A stretch of 64,000 nt of DNA, taken from NCBI GenBank assembly GCA_024663395.1, contig JANFAH010000010.1:1488001-1552000 (forward strand), read 5' to 3'. The stretch comes from Pisolithus tinctorius. Lineage: Eukaryota > Basidiomycota > Agaricomycetes > Boletales > Pisolithaceae. The position numbers and the translations under genes are program-made. Below are positions 1 to 11,610 of the stretch, piece after piece. The notes under the pieces were generated by a model that saw nothing but the letters and a program-made list of their open reading frames with translations, had not been told where the DNA came from and did no database searches. Positions within the stretch are counted from its first letter, which is position 1. Every line of letters starts with the position of its first letter.

Positions 1-41
1 AATATAACCTAAAACTTAATGCATTACACTTTCACCCAGAC

Positions 42-560
42 ATGCTTGGAACAATGCCAGTATGGTTCCATACAGGCGCCCTCCCCAGATTGAAAAAACT
101 GAATAACTACTTCTATGCCCAATGCATTCAAGACCATCACAAGGTAACCAGTATAAGTGAAACTTGGGCACTAGCCCAGACACCCTTCAATGTCACCCAC
201 AGATACACAGGGTCCTGCACCTGCAAGAACTGCATCTCCCTCTGAAACATGGCCAAATGCCTAAAACCTTTCAGATGTGTTGAGACCACCTTAGATATCA
301 CCAAGTGCATTCCAAACAAATGGTCACCACAACCTATCCCCCCCAGAATGAACCCAGACCTATCAAAGGAGGAACTTGCTCAGAACCACGCACTCCTTGA
401 AGAAAAAGGTGTTCTCACCTTTGACCCTGCCCTTACTGAGATCGGCCCTATTGAAAACACCTTCCACATACTGGGCCCCCCACAGCTATGAATGGAACAT
501 CCCGCAGCCCAACAGATTGCTCCAGATGCCATAACCCGCCCTACAATAGAAGTGTCATAT
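42..560 (+). pseudogene. non-LTR retrotransposon fragment, region just before RNase H
   Basis: Two open stretches (42-245 and 249-491) and the bases after them read like the segment between reverse transcriptase and RNase H in Agaricomycete non-LTR elements: an MPVWFHTGALPRLKKLN-like start, a CTCKNC cysteine pair, then CVETTLDITKCIPNKW. The similarity fades near 540-560, where the first RNase H aspartate (usually in a YTDGS-like motif) would be expected but is not seen. Frames are broken by stops and no start or end of an element is visible. Identification rests on remembered family patterns; a host gene fragment is possible but less likely. Confidence 0.5.
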
Positions 561-565
561 GGCTC

Positions 566-763
566 TGTAAGGTTGTAGTGGAATTGCCTCAAGCTCACAT
601 GTGTGAAGTGTACCATATGGTATTCGCACAGTAAGACATAGAGACAAAAAAGATTCCTATCTAAAATTTTCGAGGCAACATTTATATACAAGGAGGCATG
701 TGATACCAAGGTATCACATGCCCATACTAAGTAGCTACTACTTTTGGGGTATAACCCCTAACA
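566..763 (-). repeat. possible short LTR with adjacent polypurine tract
   Basis: Read on the minus strand, a purine-rich run (764-778) is followed directly by TGTTAGGGGTTATACCCC, the arrangement expected for a polypurine tract and the start of a 3' LTR. The other end could be TGTAAGG at 566 on the plus strand, giving TGT...ACA termini. A near-perfect 24-bp palindrome lies inside at 697-720. No target-site duplication and no partner LTR were found. Confidence 0.3.
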
Positions 764-967
764 CCCTCCCCTGCAGAGCTGACCCAGGCTCGGAAAGTAA
801 AGAGAAAACAAAGAGACAAAAGACAAGAAAAGGAAAAGACAGTTGCACGAAGGTTAGGCTTCACAAACTAATGCTTTGAGGGTTAGGCCTCAAAGTCCAA
901 ATGCAGAGAAGGGGTGTTGAACCCAATCCTTTAATCAGAGAGTTGAGTCTCCAGAGGGAACATTCCC

Positions 968-2480
968 TTACATCCACAACCTATCCTCATCCTCAAATAG
1001 GTTGTCAGTCATTTCACCCTCCTTGGGCTCAGAGTCTTTAGCAGGGGGATTTCCCCTGACTGTGGATGCTCCCCCATGAGGACAGTGGGGGAGGTCATAG
1101 ATGAATGCCACAGAGGTGAATGCAGAGATGATCTGCTGATTGTCAGCCCATAAGGGCATATGACCCAGAGGGACCTGGTTGATGGTGCAACCAATGGCTT
1201 GAGCCTGATGCTCATACCACTCCCTTGATCGGACATTGCTTGGGGGGCAAGGTTTGGTGAGAGCCTTCCTCAGGGGCTCGATTTTTGCCATAACCTGAGG
1301 GTTATTCTCCCCTCCATTGGCAATGATGCTGTTGACATACTCTCAACCAGCTTGTCAAGCCCATTGTAGCCCATTGTCAGCATCATACATGCTGACCCCA
1401 TTAGCAGCGAGATACGCTGCGATTGAGGCCCTGTCAACTGAGGCAGTGAACTCACTGTCCCAGGGATGAGATGTGCCTTTGACTGGGCTGACTCCTGCCC
1501 AGTCAAGGAGGGACCAATATCATCACCTTACTGCAAGTAGACAAGCCAACTCATGCATCCAGACATTTTGAGCCCTATGGCTCCAGGGAACTGGCACCAG
1601 GTGCTCGTAAAGGAGGAACCCTCAGACATTGCACAGAAACAGAGGGTCAGCCTCTGCATCAGAGTCATCTGGCCTGCTAGAAGTCCCCAGTACCCCTGGG
1701 AGCATGGCCACAAGTGTGGACTTGCTGTCTTTACCCCAGTGAGGGCACCTCTGCTCTTTGTCGATGAACTCCCTCCAAGCTTTGACAGAACTGTCAAGGG
1801 GAGGGGCATTCAATGGTAGCTCGGGAATGCCCCTAGACTTCCCACCAGAGGGCTTGGCCCCTTTTGCCTTGTGAGGAGGTTGTGTCTTCATGGAGGACTG
1901 AGCTTGGGAGCTTGGCCCAGGCCTTTGTTCAGAGACCTGTTGAGTCTCATGCGGTTGAACTGCTATGCAGTCGATGAGAGTGGGAGTAGGGGTTGAACCT
2001 ACATCAGATGCTGGAGTCAAGCCCAAAGGAGCATCTGCTATCCACTCCTGCAGCGCTGGAGCACCTCCAGAGGGGCCAGATGTAGGTGGGGGTATCCCCA
2101 CAGCAGGTGCTTGTTCCTCTTCCCCTTGAGGTCAAACTGCCTTCCCCTTTTCTTTGAGGGCCTCTCCCCTCTCACAAGATTTCTTGGAAGACCATGCAGG
2201 AGGCTTCCATTCACTCAATGTGAAGTTGATGACCTCATTCAACCCCAACTTGCATCTTTTCCACAAGTTGAGGCAAGTTATAAGGTCCTGCACTGTTCAG
2301 ACACAGGGAGCCTTATCCTCTGGCTCCTGTAATGCTTTCACATAGAGCTGGCAGATATCATCCACAGTGTTGAAGAGGGCAACAGGCCCCAGGATGCCTC
2401 CTTCAAACCATATGGCCCAGCTGTACGGTGTGAGACACTACCTCTGGGTAGTGTGCAGATAGGGGAAAGCTGTAGGGGAA
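968..2480 (-). pseudogene. degenerate hypothetical gene
   Basis: Minus-strand coding remnants run from about 2480 down to 968. The longest frames are 1622-2101 (159 codons, Ser/Pro/Gly-rich) and 968-1291 (107 codons, ending in an acidic EDED segment). Upstream pieces continue in other frames (a WAIWFEGGILGPVALFNTV-like stretch near 2330-2430). At least one internal stop, at 2297-2299, fits CGA to TGA. I do not recognise the family; it could be a transposon-associated accessory protein. No membrane segment or catalytic motif is visible. Confidence 0.3.
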
Positions 2481-2489
2481 ATCCCTAGG

Positions 2490-3501
2490 CTCGACCCAAG
2501 GGGTGCTGAGTAGGAAGGAGACATAGAGTATGATGATAGAGTTGGTTGAAGAGTCAAATGTAGGGCATGGAATTTAATTCCACAGAGTTGTAGGTAGGAA
2601 TAGACTTTGCTTTTGAAATTCCAAGAGATGATCTTGACCCAACGAAGTAACTCCGAGATGAATTAGGCACATGGGAGGGAAAATGAGGAACTAGCAGATC
2701 AAAGACACAAAGACACAGAAGACACAGTAGATGCAAGTGATGCAAAGACACAGATATGCAACAGACACAGAGGACACAAGGGCACTTAGAACACTTTAGA
2801 CTCACATATGACATGGATGGTGAGTCCCAAAAGATGATGATTCTTTTTTGTCACTGGGGTGGAATTATATAGTACATGGATAGTAAGGTACTGATCAGAT
2901 AAATGTGGGGTGGGTAAAGCAAAATTCTGCAAAAAAACAAAGGGGGTGACATGTCAGATGTCAAAGCCATACAGCAACATGTGAAAACAAACTGTAAAGT
3001 AGTAACTGAGAAAGACAGATGGGAAAGACGGGTATCTTCTGACAGGATGAGTGTACACTGTACCATGGAGTGGAATGTGAAGGATAGAGGCCATAGATGC
3101 AAAGGGGTTCTCACATTGTGGAGAAAGGTTCACAGGAACAGAACGAGAGGGGTAACCAGAGTTTTTACTGATGATCTGCATGGTTTCCTGGCTTCGTGGC
3201 AAGGCAAAGCTGAGGGTACATGACTGCAGAATGTCTGGATAGACATATGCCAGGTTGATATTGACATGGAATTCTGGGACAATGACTGGAGTGTGTTATT
3301 GATGGACAGGGGAGCTCTGAAGGTTCGACAGGTGAGGTGGCACACAAGGCAGATGCACGAGGTGGATGCAATAATTCCGAAGATGACAGATGTGGAACTC
3401 TGGTAGGGGGTGACTTTGGTAGCAGTGGAATTTTGGTGTTGGTGTCCCTATTTTGGCCTCAGGGGGTATACCACTCCCTACAATGGTCTCTTGCCCACTG
3501 G
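2490..3501. other. no gene recognised
   Basis: Only short frames on both strands, with no motif I recognise. The stretch is CpG-poor and flanked by mobile-element debris, so decayed transposon sequence is the likely content. Confidence 0.4.
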
Positions 3502-5353
3502 TGTGAGTCAAAGTGTGGAAAGCTGGTATACACCAAACAAATCCAACACAAAAGACAAATAATGTGCAAGTGGTGGTTTGCCTCCATGGAACCTGGAGTG
3601 CAGAGAAACCTAAATGTGTGGGGGGGACTTCAAGTAGAGGGCTCCTGGTGCAAGTCATCAATGAGTTATGCAGGAGAGGATGAATGAATGCTGATTGAGA
3701 AGGGGGATGCTGAATGGAGTGAACGTGTTCAGCTGAAAGGACTTGGGAGTAATGGACTTCAATAGAATGTGCTCCTTGCACAAGTCAATGACAAGTTATG
3801 CAGGAGTGGAGGGATGACTAAGCAAGACCACTGACTAAGAGGAAGCTTCAGATGATGAAGAATGGCAGATAAACTCTCCTGAATGAGCCTCAACTACCAA
3901 GTATACAAATGATGACAGATAGACCCCTTCATGGAGCCTCAACTGTCGACAACAAGATATGCTGAGCTGAACTGAGCTGACTGCTGGACTGCTTCTGATT
4001 GCTTGTTTTTGAAGCTAAGTACATGGGGGTTATTATATACTGTGGGGGGAGCACAGCTTGTGACAAACAAGGCACAAACACTTGGTAAGTAATGAGTAAG
4101 GACTGAGTAATCATGATGAGTAAGCAAGAAATGAAAAGTAAGCAAGCAAAGAAGATTGGTAAGTATTGGCAATGAACAAGTCAAGGATAGTCAAAATATC
4201 ACAGAATGAGTCAAACAGAGTCAGAAACTGAGTAAGCGCACTGATATCACATTAGGGGGTGGTGATGCAAGTTAGATCTCAGTGGAGACATCTCTAGATC
4301 CAAAGATGGCATGACAGATGGATGGTGTTTCCAGATAGGGAAGTATTAATTCCAGAATTGAAGGGCATGAGTCAGGTGTCAAAGGGGCTAGGGCATTGGG
4401 GGTCTGTGGGGCAATGGGAGCATATGTGATTGCATCTCCCACCCTTTCATCCTCTCAGTGAAGTTAACAAAAACTTCATGAATGGGGCTCTGATGGAGAA
4501 GGAGGAGAAGGGGGAACATCTTCTGCTGGATCTTGCAGTAAGAAGGCAAGATGCATGTCATACTTGTCATGAATGCGATCAGGGAGGCTGGAGAACAGTA
4601 GATTATACTGCAGCTGTCGCAATGTAGGAAGAATGATGGATGAGACTGGAATAAAGATGGTGCAGGGAGCAGGGAGGAACAATCCATATACTTCATCAAC
4701 TGGGGAGACCGAAATGACCACATAAGACCTTTCTAACTGAGTGACAGACCTGAGGTGACCAAAGAACATCCTTCTGGAAGTCATACTGACAAGGAGAACA
4801 TGCTGACCAAGCTGCATGGGATGAGACAGGGCTGACAATGACGGGATGAACCAGGGGGCTTCAGGACAGAAGCTGGTGGGAACACCTGGCAGATATATGT
4901 AGCCACTGTCTCTGGCAAATGAGACAAGCGAGATGACTGATGAAGAGGTGGCCATGATTGATGGACTTAGTGAAATGAGCGTCTGATGGATGGAGTGCTG
5001 TAGAAATGTGTAGGGTGCAAGGATCCTCTCCAAATTTGGCAGGCAGAATCATGGGGCTGAGCACTTTAAGCGAGTGTGACAACCGAGTTGACATCTTTGG
5101 AAATGGCAGAGATACGACGAAATCTGGAATGCCATACATGGGCACTAAAAACCTTTAATGCACACTTAACTCACTTCCTCTTTTCTCTTTAGCACTGACA
5201 TTCTTGTGTGAAGGATGACTGTTAATGTCTGACAGTCTTTCTACACATGAGGCCTTTAGTCTTCATCTGCATGCTTGGGCATTGTGCACAACTTGTCAAC
5301 AAGTTAGGCAGAGTCAGCTGTAACCATGTCCACAACACCTTTGGTGTGTGACA
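3502..5353 (-). repeat. 1.85-kb LTR-like repeat, copy A (inverted)
   Basis: Begins TGTGAGTCAAAGTG and ends GGTGTGTGACA, the reverse complement of copies B, D, E and F. About 1,852 bp, TGT...ACA ends. It keeps an open frame of the shared 159-codon ORF (4476-4955, minus). No clear target-site duplication: the flanks are CTGG and ACAC. Many sites that are CG in copy E are TG or CA here, which marks it as one of the older copies. Confidence 0.75.
4476..4955 (-). CDS. ORF conserved in the 1.85-kb repeat (copy A)
   Basis: A 159-codon frame starting MATSSSVISLV and ending in a Pro/Ser-rich tail after LLQDPAEDVPP. The same frame is open in copies B and E, is cut by a Gypsy insertion in D, and is stopped by CGA-to-TGA in F. 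The ATG chosen is the one shared by copies A, B, D, E and F; an in-frame upstream ATG exists at 5033. No known domain is recognised. It lies upstream of the repeat's TATA box, so if the repeat is an LTR the ORF sits in U3. Whether it is translated is unknown. Confidence 0.4.
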   Translation of the reverse strand: MATSSSVISLVSFARDSGYIYLPGVPTSFCPEAPWFIPSLSALSHPMQLGQHVLLVSMTSRRMFFGHLRSVTQLERSYVVISVSPVDEVYGLFLPAPCTIFIPVSSIILPTLRQLQYNLLFSSLPDRIHDKYDMHLAFLLQDPAEDVPPSPPSPSEPHS

Positions 5354-5796
5354 ACACTCCCCCCTGAAACAAACATTGCAGTGGGGAGGGCTGTCTGGGA
5401 CATCGAGGGACCAGCTCCAGGCTGGTCAAGAATGTGGTGGTTGTCAAGTTCAGGATGTCTGGGTTGAGGCTGGACTGGAGAGCAAAGTGGGCATGAGGCC
5501 AAGGGGTCAGGATTAAGGGGGAAGACAAGGATACAGAGGTTGGACTGTTTGGACTTAGCGACTGAGATTACAGCACTATTCCCTTGTGTGGGTCTCAGTC
5601 CAAGTCCGAGGCTGAGACGGGGTTATCAGGGTTAACTTTGTTGATTTCAGACTGAGGGGTACAGGCCAAGTATCTACAAGTTTATATACCGGAAGTGTCT
5701 ATAGTACAGAGACTGGTAATGCCAGTCTCACAAAGATTGCTAAGGTGACTGGTAAGACAAGTATTAGTAAGACATGACTAAGGTAATGGAGACCGG

Positions 5797-7657
5797 TGTC
5801 ACACACCAAAGGTGTTGTGGACATGGTTACAGCTGACTCTGCCTAACTCGTTGACGAGTTGTGCACCCATGCCATGCAGATGAAGACTAAAGGCCTCATG
5901 TGTAGAAAGACTGTTGGACATTAACAGTCATCCTTCGCACAAGAATGAGTCATCAGTGCTAAAGAGAAAAGAGGAAGCAAGTTAAGCACATGTTAAAGGT
6001 TTTTAGCACCCGTGTATGGCATTCTGGTTTTTGTCATATCTCCACCATTTCCAAAGATATCGACTCCATTCCCACACTTGCTTAAAGTGCTCAGCCCCAC
6101 AATTCTTCCTTCCAAATTTGGAGAGGATCCTCGCACCCTGCGCGTTTCTACAGCACTCCGTCCATCAGATGCTCATTTCACTAAGTCCATCAATCATGGC
6201 CACCTCTTCGTCGATCATCTTGCTTGTCTCATTTGCCAGAGACAGTGGCTATGTATATCTGCCAGGCATTCCCACCAGCTTCTGTCCTGAAGCCCCCTGG
6301 TTCATCCTGTCGTTGTCAGCCCCGTCTCATCCCATGCAGCTTGGTCAGCATGTTCTCCTTGTCAGTATGACTTCCAGAAGGATGTTCTTTGGTCACCTCA
6401 GGTCTGTCACTCGGTTAGAAAGGTCTTATGTGGTCATTTCAGTCTCCCCAGTTGATGAAGCATATGGATCGTTCCTCCCTGCTCCCTGCACCGTCTTTAT
6501 TCCAGCCTCGTCCATCATTCTTCCTGCATTGCAACAGCTGCAGTATAATCTACTGTCCTCCAGCCTCCCTGATCGCATTCATGATGAGTATGACATGCAT
6601 CTTGCCTTCCTACTGCAAGATCCAGCAGAAGACGTCCCCCCTTCTCCTCCTCCTCCACCAGAGCCCTGCCCATGAAGTTTTTGTTAACTTCGCTGAGAGG
6701 ATGGAAGGGTGGGAGACGCGATCGCATATGCTCTCATTGCCCCACAGACCCCCAACACCCTAGCCCCCTTTGATGCCTGACTCATGCCCTTCAATTCTGG
6801 AATTAATACTTCCCTATCTGGAAACACCGTCCATCTGTCATGCCATCTTTGGATCTAGAGATGTCTCCGCCGAAATCTGACTTGCATCGCCACCCCCTAA
6901 TGTGATATCAGTGCACTTACTCAGTTTCTGATTCTATTTGACTCATTTTGTGATATTTTGACTATCCTTGACTTGTTCATTGCCAATACTTACCAATCCT
7001 CTTTGCTTGCTTACTTTTCATTTCTTGCTTACTCATCATGATTACTCAGTCCTTACTCATTACTTACCAAGTGTTTGTGCCTTGTTTGTCATAAGCTGTG
7101 CTCCCCCCACAGTATATAAACCCCCATGTACTTAGCTACCCACAATCAATCAGGAAGCAATCAGAAGCAATCCAGAAGTCAGCTCAGCTCAGCATATCTC
7201 GTCGTCGACAGTTGAGGCTCATTCGGAAGAGTCTATCTGTCTTCATTTATATCATTGGTAGTTGAGGCTCCATCAAGGGTCTATCTACCTCTATTCATCA
7301 TCAGCAGTATCATCAGTGCTTAGTCAGCAACCTCTTGTTTAGTCATCCATCCACTCCTGCGTAACTCGTCATCGACTTGCACCAGGAGCACATCCTATCG
7401 AAATCCATTACTCCCAAGTCCTTTCGGCTGAACACCCCTGCTCTGTTCAGCATCCCCTTCTCAATCAGCATTCATTCATCCTCTCCTGCGTAACTCGTCG
7501 ACGACTTGTGCCAGGAGCCCTCTACTTGAAGTCCCCCCCCACACATTTAGGTTTCTCTGCACTCCAGGTTCTGTGGAGGCAAACCACCACTCGCACATTA
7601 TTTGTCTTTGGTGTTGGTTTGGTTGGTTTATACTGCCTTTCCACACTTTGACTCACA
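5797..7657 (+). repeat. 1.85-kb LTR-like repeat, copy B
   Basis: TGTCACACACC...TTTGACTCACA, 1,861 bp, flanked by the perfect 4-bp duplication CCGG (5793-5796 and 7658-7661) inside the LTR of Gypsy-2. It contains the shared ORF (6196-6675), a TATATAAA box near 7112-7119, and in the last third two diverged copies of a TTGAGGCTC...GTCTATCT module plus two CTCCTGCGTAACTCGTC hairpins. TGT/ACA ends plus a short duplication suggest a solo LTR; a complete non-autonomous element is the alternative. Confidence 0.8.
6196..6675 (+). CDS. ORF conserved in the 1.85-kb repeat (copy B)
   Basis: 159 codons from MATSSSIILLV to a PPPPPEPCP tail. Differences from copies A and E are mostly substitutions expected from C/T and G/A transitions. 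The frame is open through its full length. It is upstream of the repeat's TATA box, so it would need an upstream or internal promoter. Function unknown; no signal peptide or zinc motif seen. Confidence 0.4.
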   Translation: MATSSSIILLVSFARDSGYVYLPGIPTSFCPEAPWFILSLSAPSHPMQLGQHVLLVSMTSRRMFFGHLRSVTRLERSYVVISVSPVDEAYGSFLPAPCTVFIPASSIILPALQQLQYNLLSSSLPDRIHDEYDMHLAFLLQDPAEDVPPSPPPPPEPCP

Positions 7658-7935
7658 CCGGGGACAAGACTGGGCAGGAACCAACTGAAGTGACAGACAC
7701 TGCAAAGCAGTGTTCACCATGCTAGCCCAACTGGGGACATGGGATTGGCGAGGCCGAGGCTGGACTGAGTGAGTGCAAGGCTGAGTCCAACTGGGGTTGA
7801 GGCATGACTATGACAGTATCCCCCTCTTAGGGGTCCCACCCATGAGACCCCTGCAAGAGTGGCAGGCTGAGTTCGAAAAATTGATACTTGTGGCCCACTA
7901 AGCCCTTTGCATCTTTCATTCACATCTTCTTCATC

Positions 7936-8981
7936 ATGTCCGACTCAAGACCGACTGTTGCCACCAACAACAACAATGAAGGCCAAGCTGTCATCAACTG
8001 GGCCCAAGTCCCTGATGATGACATCAGATACAACACTGACGATGAAGAGGAGGTGATGAGAGTGAAGGTGAAGGAAAGGAAGAGACAAAAGGTGGCTGAG
8101 CAAGCCCAGCAGGAAGAACAGGCTTGGCTTGAGGCCAAGAGGGCAGAGAGAGAGAAGGCCGAAGCTGAGAGAGCAGCATGGGAGGCTGAAGAGGAGAGGG
8201 CATGTGAGGAGGAGAAGTGCAAGGCCGAGCAAAAGCACAAGGCTGAGGCCAGGAAGAGCAGTGAAGCCAGGGCTGGTGGTAACGAGACCAGTGAGGTCAA
8301 GAGGGTGGTTTTGGACCCTGGGTGAGTTCTTTACTAAACTTTGTGCATATCCCTCCTAACAATGCTTTTAGTTGTACCTGTTGTGCCTGGGCCAAAGTCA
8401 CCTGCAAATTTGTTGTAGATGGCAACAAGAAGCGCATTGCATGCATGTGATGTAACCAATCAAAAGGCAAATGCCATTGGCCTGGGGATGGGAAAGTTGC
8501 TGAGGCCGGTCCCAAGGCCATCAAAGGCAAGAAGAGGAAAGTCGACAAGGAAAACGCTGAAGCTAAGCCCAGCAATCAGAAACAGGCGAAGACAAGCATG
8601 AGGCTGACTGAAATCTTGGACCTCAATGACCCTGAGGCTGGCAGGAGTAGACCAAGGGAGGCCAGTGCGGACAGGTACTCAGGCTTGGAAGACAAGCTTG
8701 AGCATCTTATTGACGCAGCTGGGCTGATTGCCAACAATTTGGCCAGCCTTTTTGAACTGCACAAGATCACCATTGAGAACTCAGGCCACATCACCGATGC
8801 CCTTGAGTCGATACTCAATGAATCATATGGCTTCAGGATGGCAGTGTCCCCTTTGGACTCGGGCTCATCCAAGCTCAACTCTGGCGAGCTACATGAGGAA
8901 GTGGAGTGGTTGAAGACCCACGGCGAGGATGAAGAGGAGGAGTCTGAGGGGGAGGATGAGAGTATGGCTGAGGCCAAGTAG
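7936..8981 (+). pseudogene. Zn2Cys6 protein gene of Gypsy-2, inactivated
   Basis: Paralogue of the intact gene at 12254-13317, in the same place relative to its LTR. Exon 1 runs 7936-8321, then a 50-nt intron (GT at 8322, AG at 8370-8371), then exon 2 to the stop at 8981. It keeps the acidic start (MSDSRP), the charged coiled coil and an acidic C-terminal tail. The cysteine pattern of the zinc cluster survives, but the codon before the fifth cysteine is TGA (8448-8450) where an arginine is expected, consistent with CGA or CGG decay. It lies antisense to pol. A read-through product is conceivable but I treat it as dead. Confidence 0.65.
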
Positions 8982-9091
8982 ACTCATAGCATAGTGTTTT
9001 TGTTGTTTCCTCCATGAATGTCATGTGTCTGGTTTCAGTCTTGTATAGTAAGTGAGAGCAAACAAGAAAAGAAAACAAGGCAAGTAAGGGA

Positions 9092-10005
9092 TCAAAAGGA
9101 ACTATATACCGACAGAGAACAGAACAGAAAACTGAGGCCAGTTGAGACCAGTCCTCCCTGGTATGGGCCAGGTTTACTGGGGTAGCAGGAGTGGAACTCT
9201 TGCATGAGTTCAGAAGCATTGTCTAGCTCTGTTGCTAGTACCCAAGTAGTATCTTCATCAGTCCCCTCATAGCTGGTCCACTGGACTAAGTATTGAAGCC
9301 AACACCAGTGACACTGGTTGACCTTAGAGTTGAGGATTTCTGCTACCTTGAACTCTAGTTCACCATTGACTTCAACTGGTGGGGGTGGTGGTTGAGTCCA
9401 GTTCAGGATGGTATTAGGGATGGCCAGCTCAAGTTGGGAGACATGGAAGACTGGGTGGACTGTGCACATTGAGTCCAGCAGGCACAGTGTGAATGAATGG
9501 GTACCAGCCTGAGCTATCACTGGATATGGTCCAAGGTTTTTCTCTGAGAGCTTCTTGGAAGGCCAGGTAGACCAGAAGTACTTGGCTTTGACATATACCT
9601 GGTCACTGACCTTGAAGTCTGGAGCTGGCATGCATTTAGCATTGGCTGGGCCTTGATAGTGCTGTTGTGCAAGGGTCATCTCCTCACATGGGAACTGGTG
9701 CAGTGAGTCTGGGTCTACTGCATAGTCATGAGCCCGAGTGGAGGTGAGCTTGTGCTCTGGGTATACTGAGATGTTGGGATGGTAGCCCTTATTAGTGAAG
9801 AAAGGTGAAACACTGGTAGTAGCGCTAGGGGCATTGTTGTAAGCAAACTTGGCCAAAGGTAGTAGGTTGGCCCAATTGTCCTGCTGGTAGTTGCAGTACA
9901 CTCAGAGGTATTGCTCAAGAGTTTGGTTGGTCCTTTCAGTCTGACCATCACCCTCAGGGTGGTAGCCTGAGGTGAAGTGTAAACGCATGTCTAGGGCCTT
10001 ACTGA
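9092..10005 (-). pseudogene. Gypsy-2 integrase C-terminus and chromodomain, truncated
   Basis: The minus strand encodes the end of integrase (YHPEGDGQTERTNQTLEQYL, carrying the third catalytic acid), a beta-barrel-like linker (FKVSDQVYVKAKYFW), and a chromodomain (FKVAEILNSKV...YLVQWTSYEGTDEDTTWV). A TGA at 9902-9904 replaces the arginine seen after LEQYL in Gypsy-1, again CGA to TGA. Everything upstream (RT, RNase H, gag, 5' LTR) is missing, cut off where repeat copy C begins at 10006. The chromodomain marks it as a chromovirus. Confidence 0.85.
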
Positions 10006-10642
10006 TGTGAGTCAAAGTGTAGAAAGCTGGTATAAACCAAACAAATCCAACACCAAAGACAAATAATGTGCAAGTGGTGGTGTGCCTCTGCAGAACCTTC
10101 AGTGCAGAAAAACCTGAATGTGTGGGGGGGGACTTCAAGTAGAGGGCTCCTGGTGCAAGTCATTGATGAGTTATGCAGGAGAGGATGAATGAATGCTGAT
10201 TGAGAAGGGGGATGCTGAATGGAGTGAAGGTGTTCAGCTGAAAGGACTTGGGAGTAATGGACTTCAATAGAATGTGCTCCTTGCACAAGTCAATGACAAG
10301 TTATGCAGGAGTGGAGGGATGACTAAGCACAACTGCTGACTAAGAGGAAGCTTCAGATGATGAAGGATGGCAGATAGACTCTTCTGAATGAGCCTCAACT
10401 ACCAAGTATACAAATGATGACAGATAGACCCCTTCATGGAGCCTCAACTGTCAACAACGAGATATGCTGAGCTGAACTGAACTGACTGCTGGATTGCTTC
10501 TGATTGCTTGTTTTTGTAGCTAAGTACATGGGGGTTTATATAGTGTGGGGGGAGCACAGCTTGTGACAAACAAGGCACAAACACTTGGTAAGTAATGAGT
10601 AAGGACTGAGTAATCATGATGAGTAAGCAAGAAATGAAAAGT
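10006..10642 (-). repeat. 1.85-kb repeat, truncated copy C (inverted)
   Basis: Begins TGTGAGTCAAAG like copy A and follows it for about 637 bp, then similarity stops abruptly after GAAATGAAAAGT. Only the last third of the repeat (TATA box, TTGAGGCTC modules, hairpins) is present; the ORF is absent. One end abuts Gypsy-2 integrase, so this insertion or a later deletion removed the rest of Gypsy-2. Confidence 0.75.
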
Positions 10643-10766
10643 CAGTTTATTCCAGAAAATTTGCAGGTGGTGGTGCTGGTGGACTGCAAATTTTCTGTCG
10701 GCCTCCCAGTCGCAGCAGCTTGTCTTCGGTGGTGGGGATGGCCGTTTGGAGTGTCTGACGGCTCAT
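10643..10766. other. short host segment left of repeat D
   Basis: A 124-bp piece unrelated to the repeats. Joined to 22332 onward (across copy D and its 4-bp duplication TCAT) it gives the pre-insertion site. On the minus strand it has a short open frame starting MSRQTLQTAIPTT and ending NFLE, possibly the last exon of a lost gene. No function can be assigned. Confidence 0.3.
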
Positions 10767-11610
10767 TGTCACACACCAAAGGTGTTGTGGACATGGTTAC
10801 AGCTGACTCTGCCTAACTTGTTGACAAGTTGTGCACAATGCCCAAGCATGCAGATGAAGACTAAAGGCCTCATGCATAGAAAGACTGTTGGACATTAACA
10901 GTCATCCTTCGCACAAGAATGAGTTGTCAGTGCTAAAGAGAAAAGAGGAAGTGAGTTAAGTGCACGTTAAAGGTTTTTAGCACCCGTGTACGGCATTCTG
11001 GTTTTTGTCGTATCTCCACCATTTCCAAAGATATTGACTCCGTTCCCACACTCGCTTAAAGTGCTCAGCCCCACAATTCTTCCTTCCAAATTTGGAGAGG
11101 ATCCTCGCACCCTGTGCGTTTCTACAGCACTCCACCCATCAGATGCTCATTTTGCTAAGTCCATCAATCATGGCCACCTCTTCATCGGTTGTCTCACTTG
11201 TCTCATTTGCCAGAGACAGTGGCTACGTATATCTGCCAGGCGTTCCCACCAGCTTCCGTCCTGAAGCCCCCTGGTTCATCCCGTCATTGTCAGCCCCGTC
11301 TCGTCCCATGCAGCTTGGTCAGCGTGTTCTCCTTGTCAGTATGACTTCCAGAAGGATGTTCTTTGGTCACCTCAGGTCTGTCACTCAGCTAGAAAGGTCT
11401 TATGTGGTTGTTTCAGTCTCCCTGGTTGATGAAGCATATGGATTGTTCCTCCCTGCTCCCTGCACTGTCTTTATTCCAGTCTCATCCATCATTCTTCCTG
11501 CATTGCAACAGCTGCAGTATAATCTACTGTCCTCCAGCCTCCCTGATCACATTCATGACAAGTATGACATGCATCTTGCCTTCTTACTGCAAGATCCAGC
11601 AGAAGATGTC
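10767..11610 (+). repeat. 1.85-kb repeat copy D, left part
   Basis: TGTCACACACC start at 10767. It runs through the shared ORF (ATG at 11170) until cut at the codon after DPAEDV by Gypsy-1, and resumes at 21311. Together the parts make about 1,860 bp. The whole repeat is flanked by the 4-bp duplication TCAT (10763-10766 and 22332-22335). Confidence 0.8.

Larger units (their letters stand above)
5442..7815 (-). repeat. 3' LTR of Gypsy-2, split by repeat copy B
   Basis: Starts TGTCAAGTTCAGG at 5442 and ends CATGACTATGACA at 7815, matching the 523-bp LTRs of Gypsy-1 apart from the insertion of copy B (5797-7657). The sequence to its right (CCCCCTCTTAGGGG on plus) is, on the minus strand, a purine-rich tract directly before the LTR, so this is the 3' LTR of a minus-strand element. 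The matching 5' LTR is missing. Confidence 0.8.

Noticed and set aside
3502..7657. Copies A and B as the two LTRs of one retrotransposon
   Set aside because: They are in opposite orientation, and the DNA between them is a piece of Gypsy-2 LTR, not an internal retroelement region; B has its own perfect CCGG duplication.
7888..7935. Upstream ATG of the Gypsy-2 zinc-cluster frame (and 12191 in Gypsy-1)
   Set aside because: The N-terminal extensions are hydrophobic and differ in length between the copies, while the MS(D/E)SRP start is shared and begins the charged protein.
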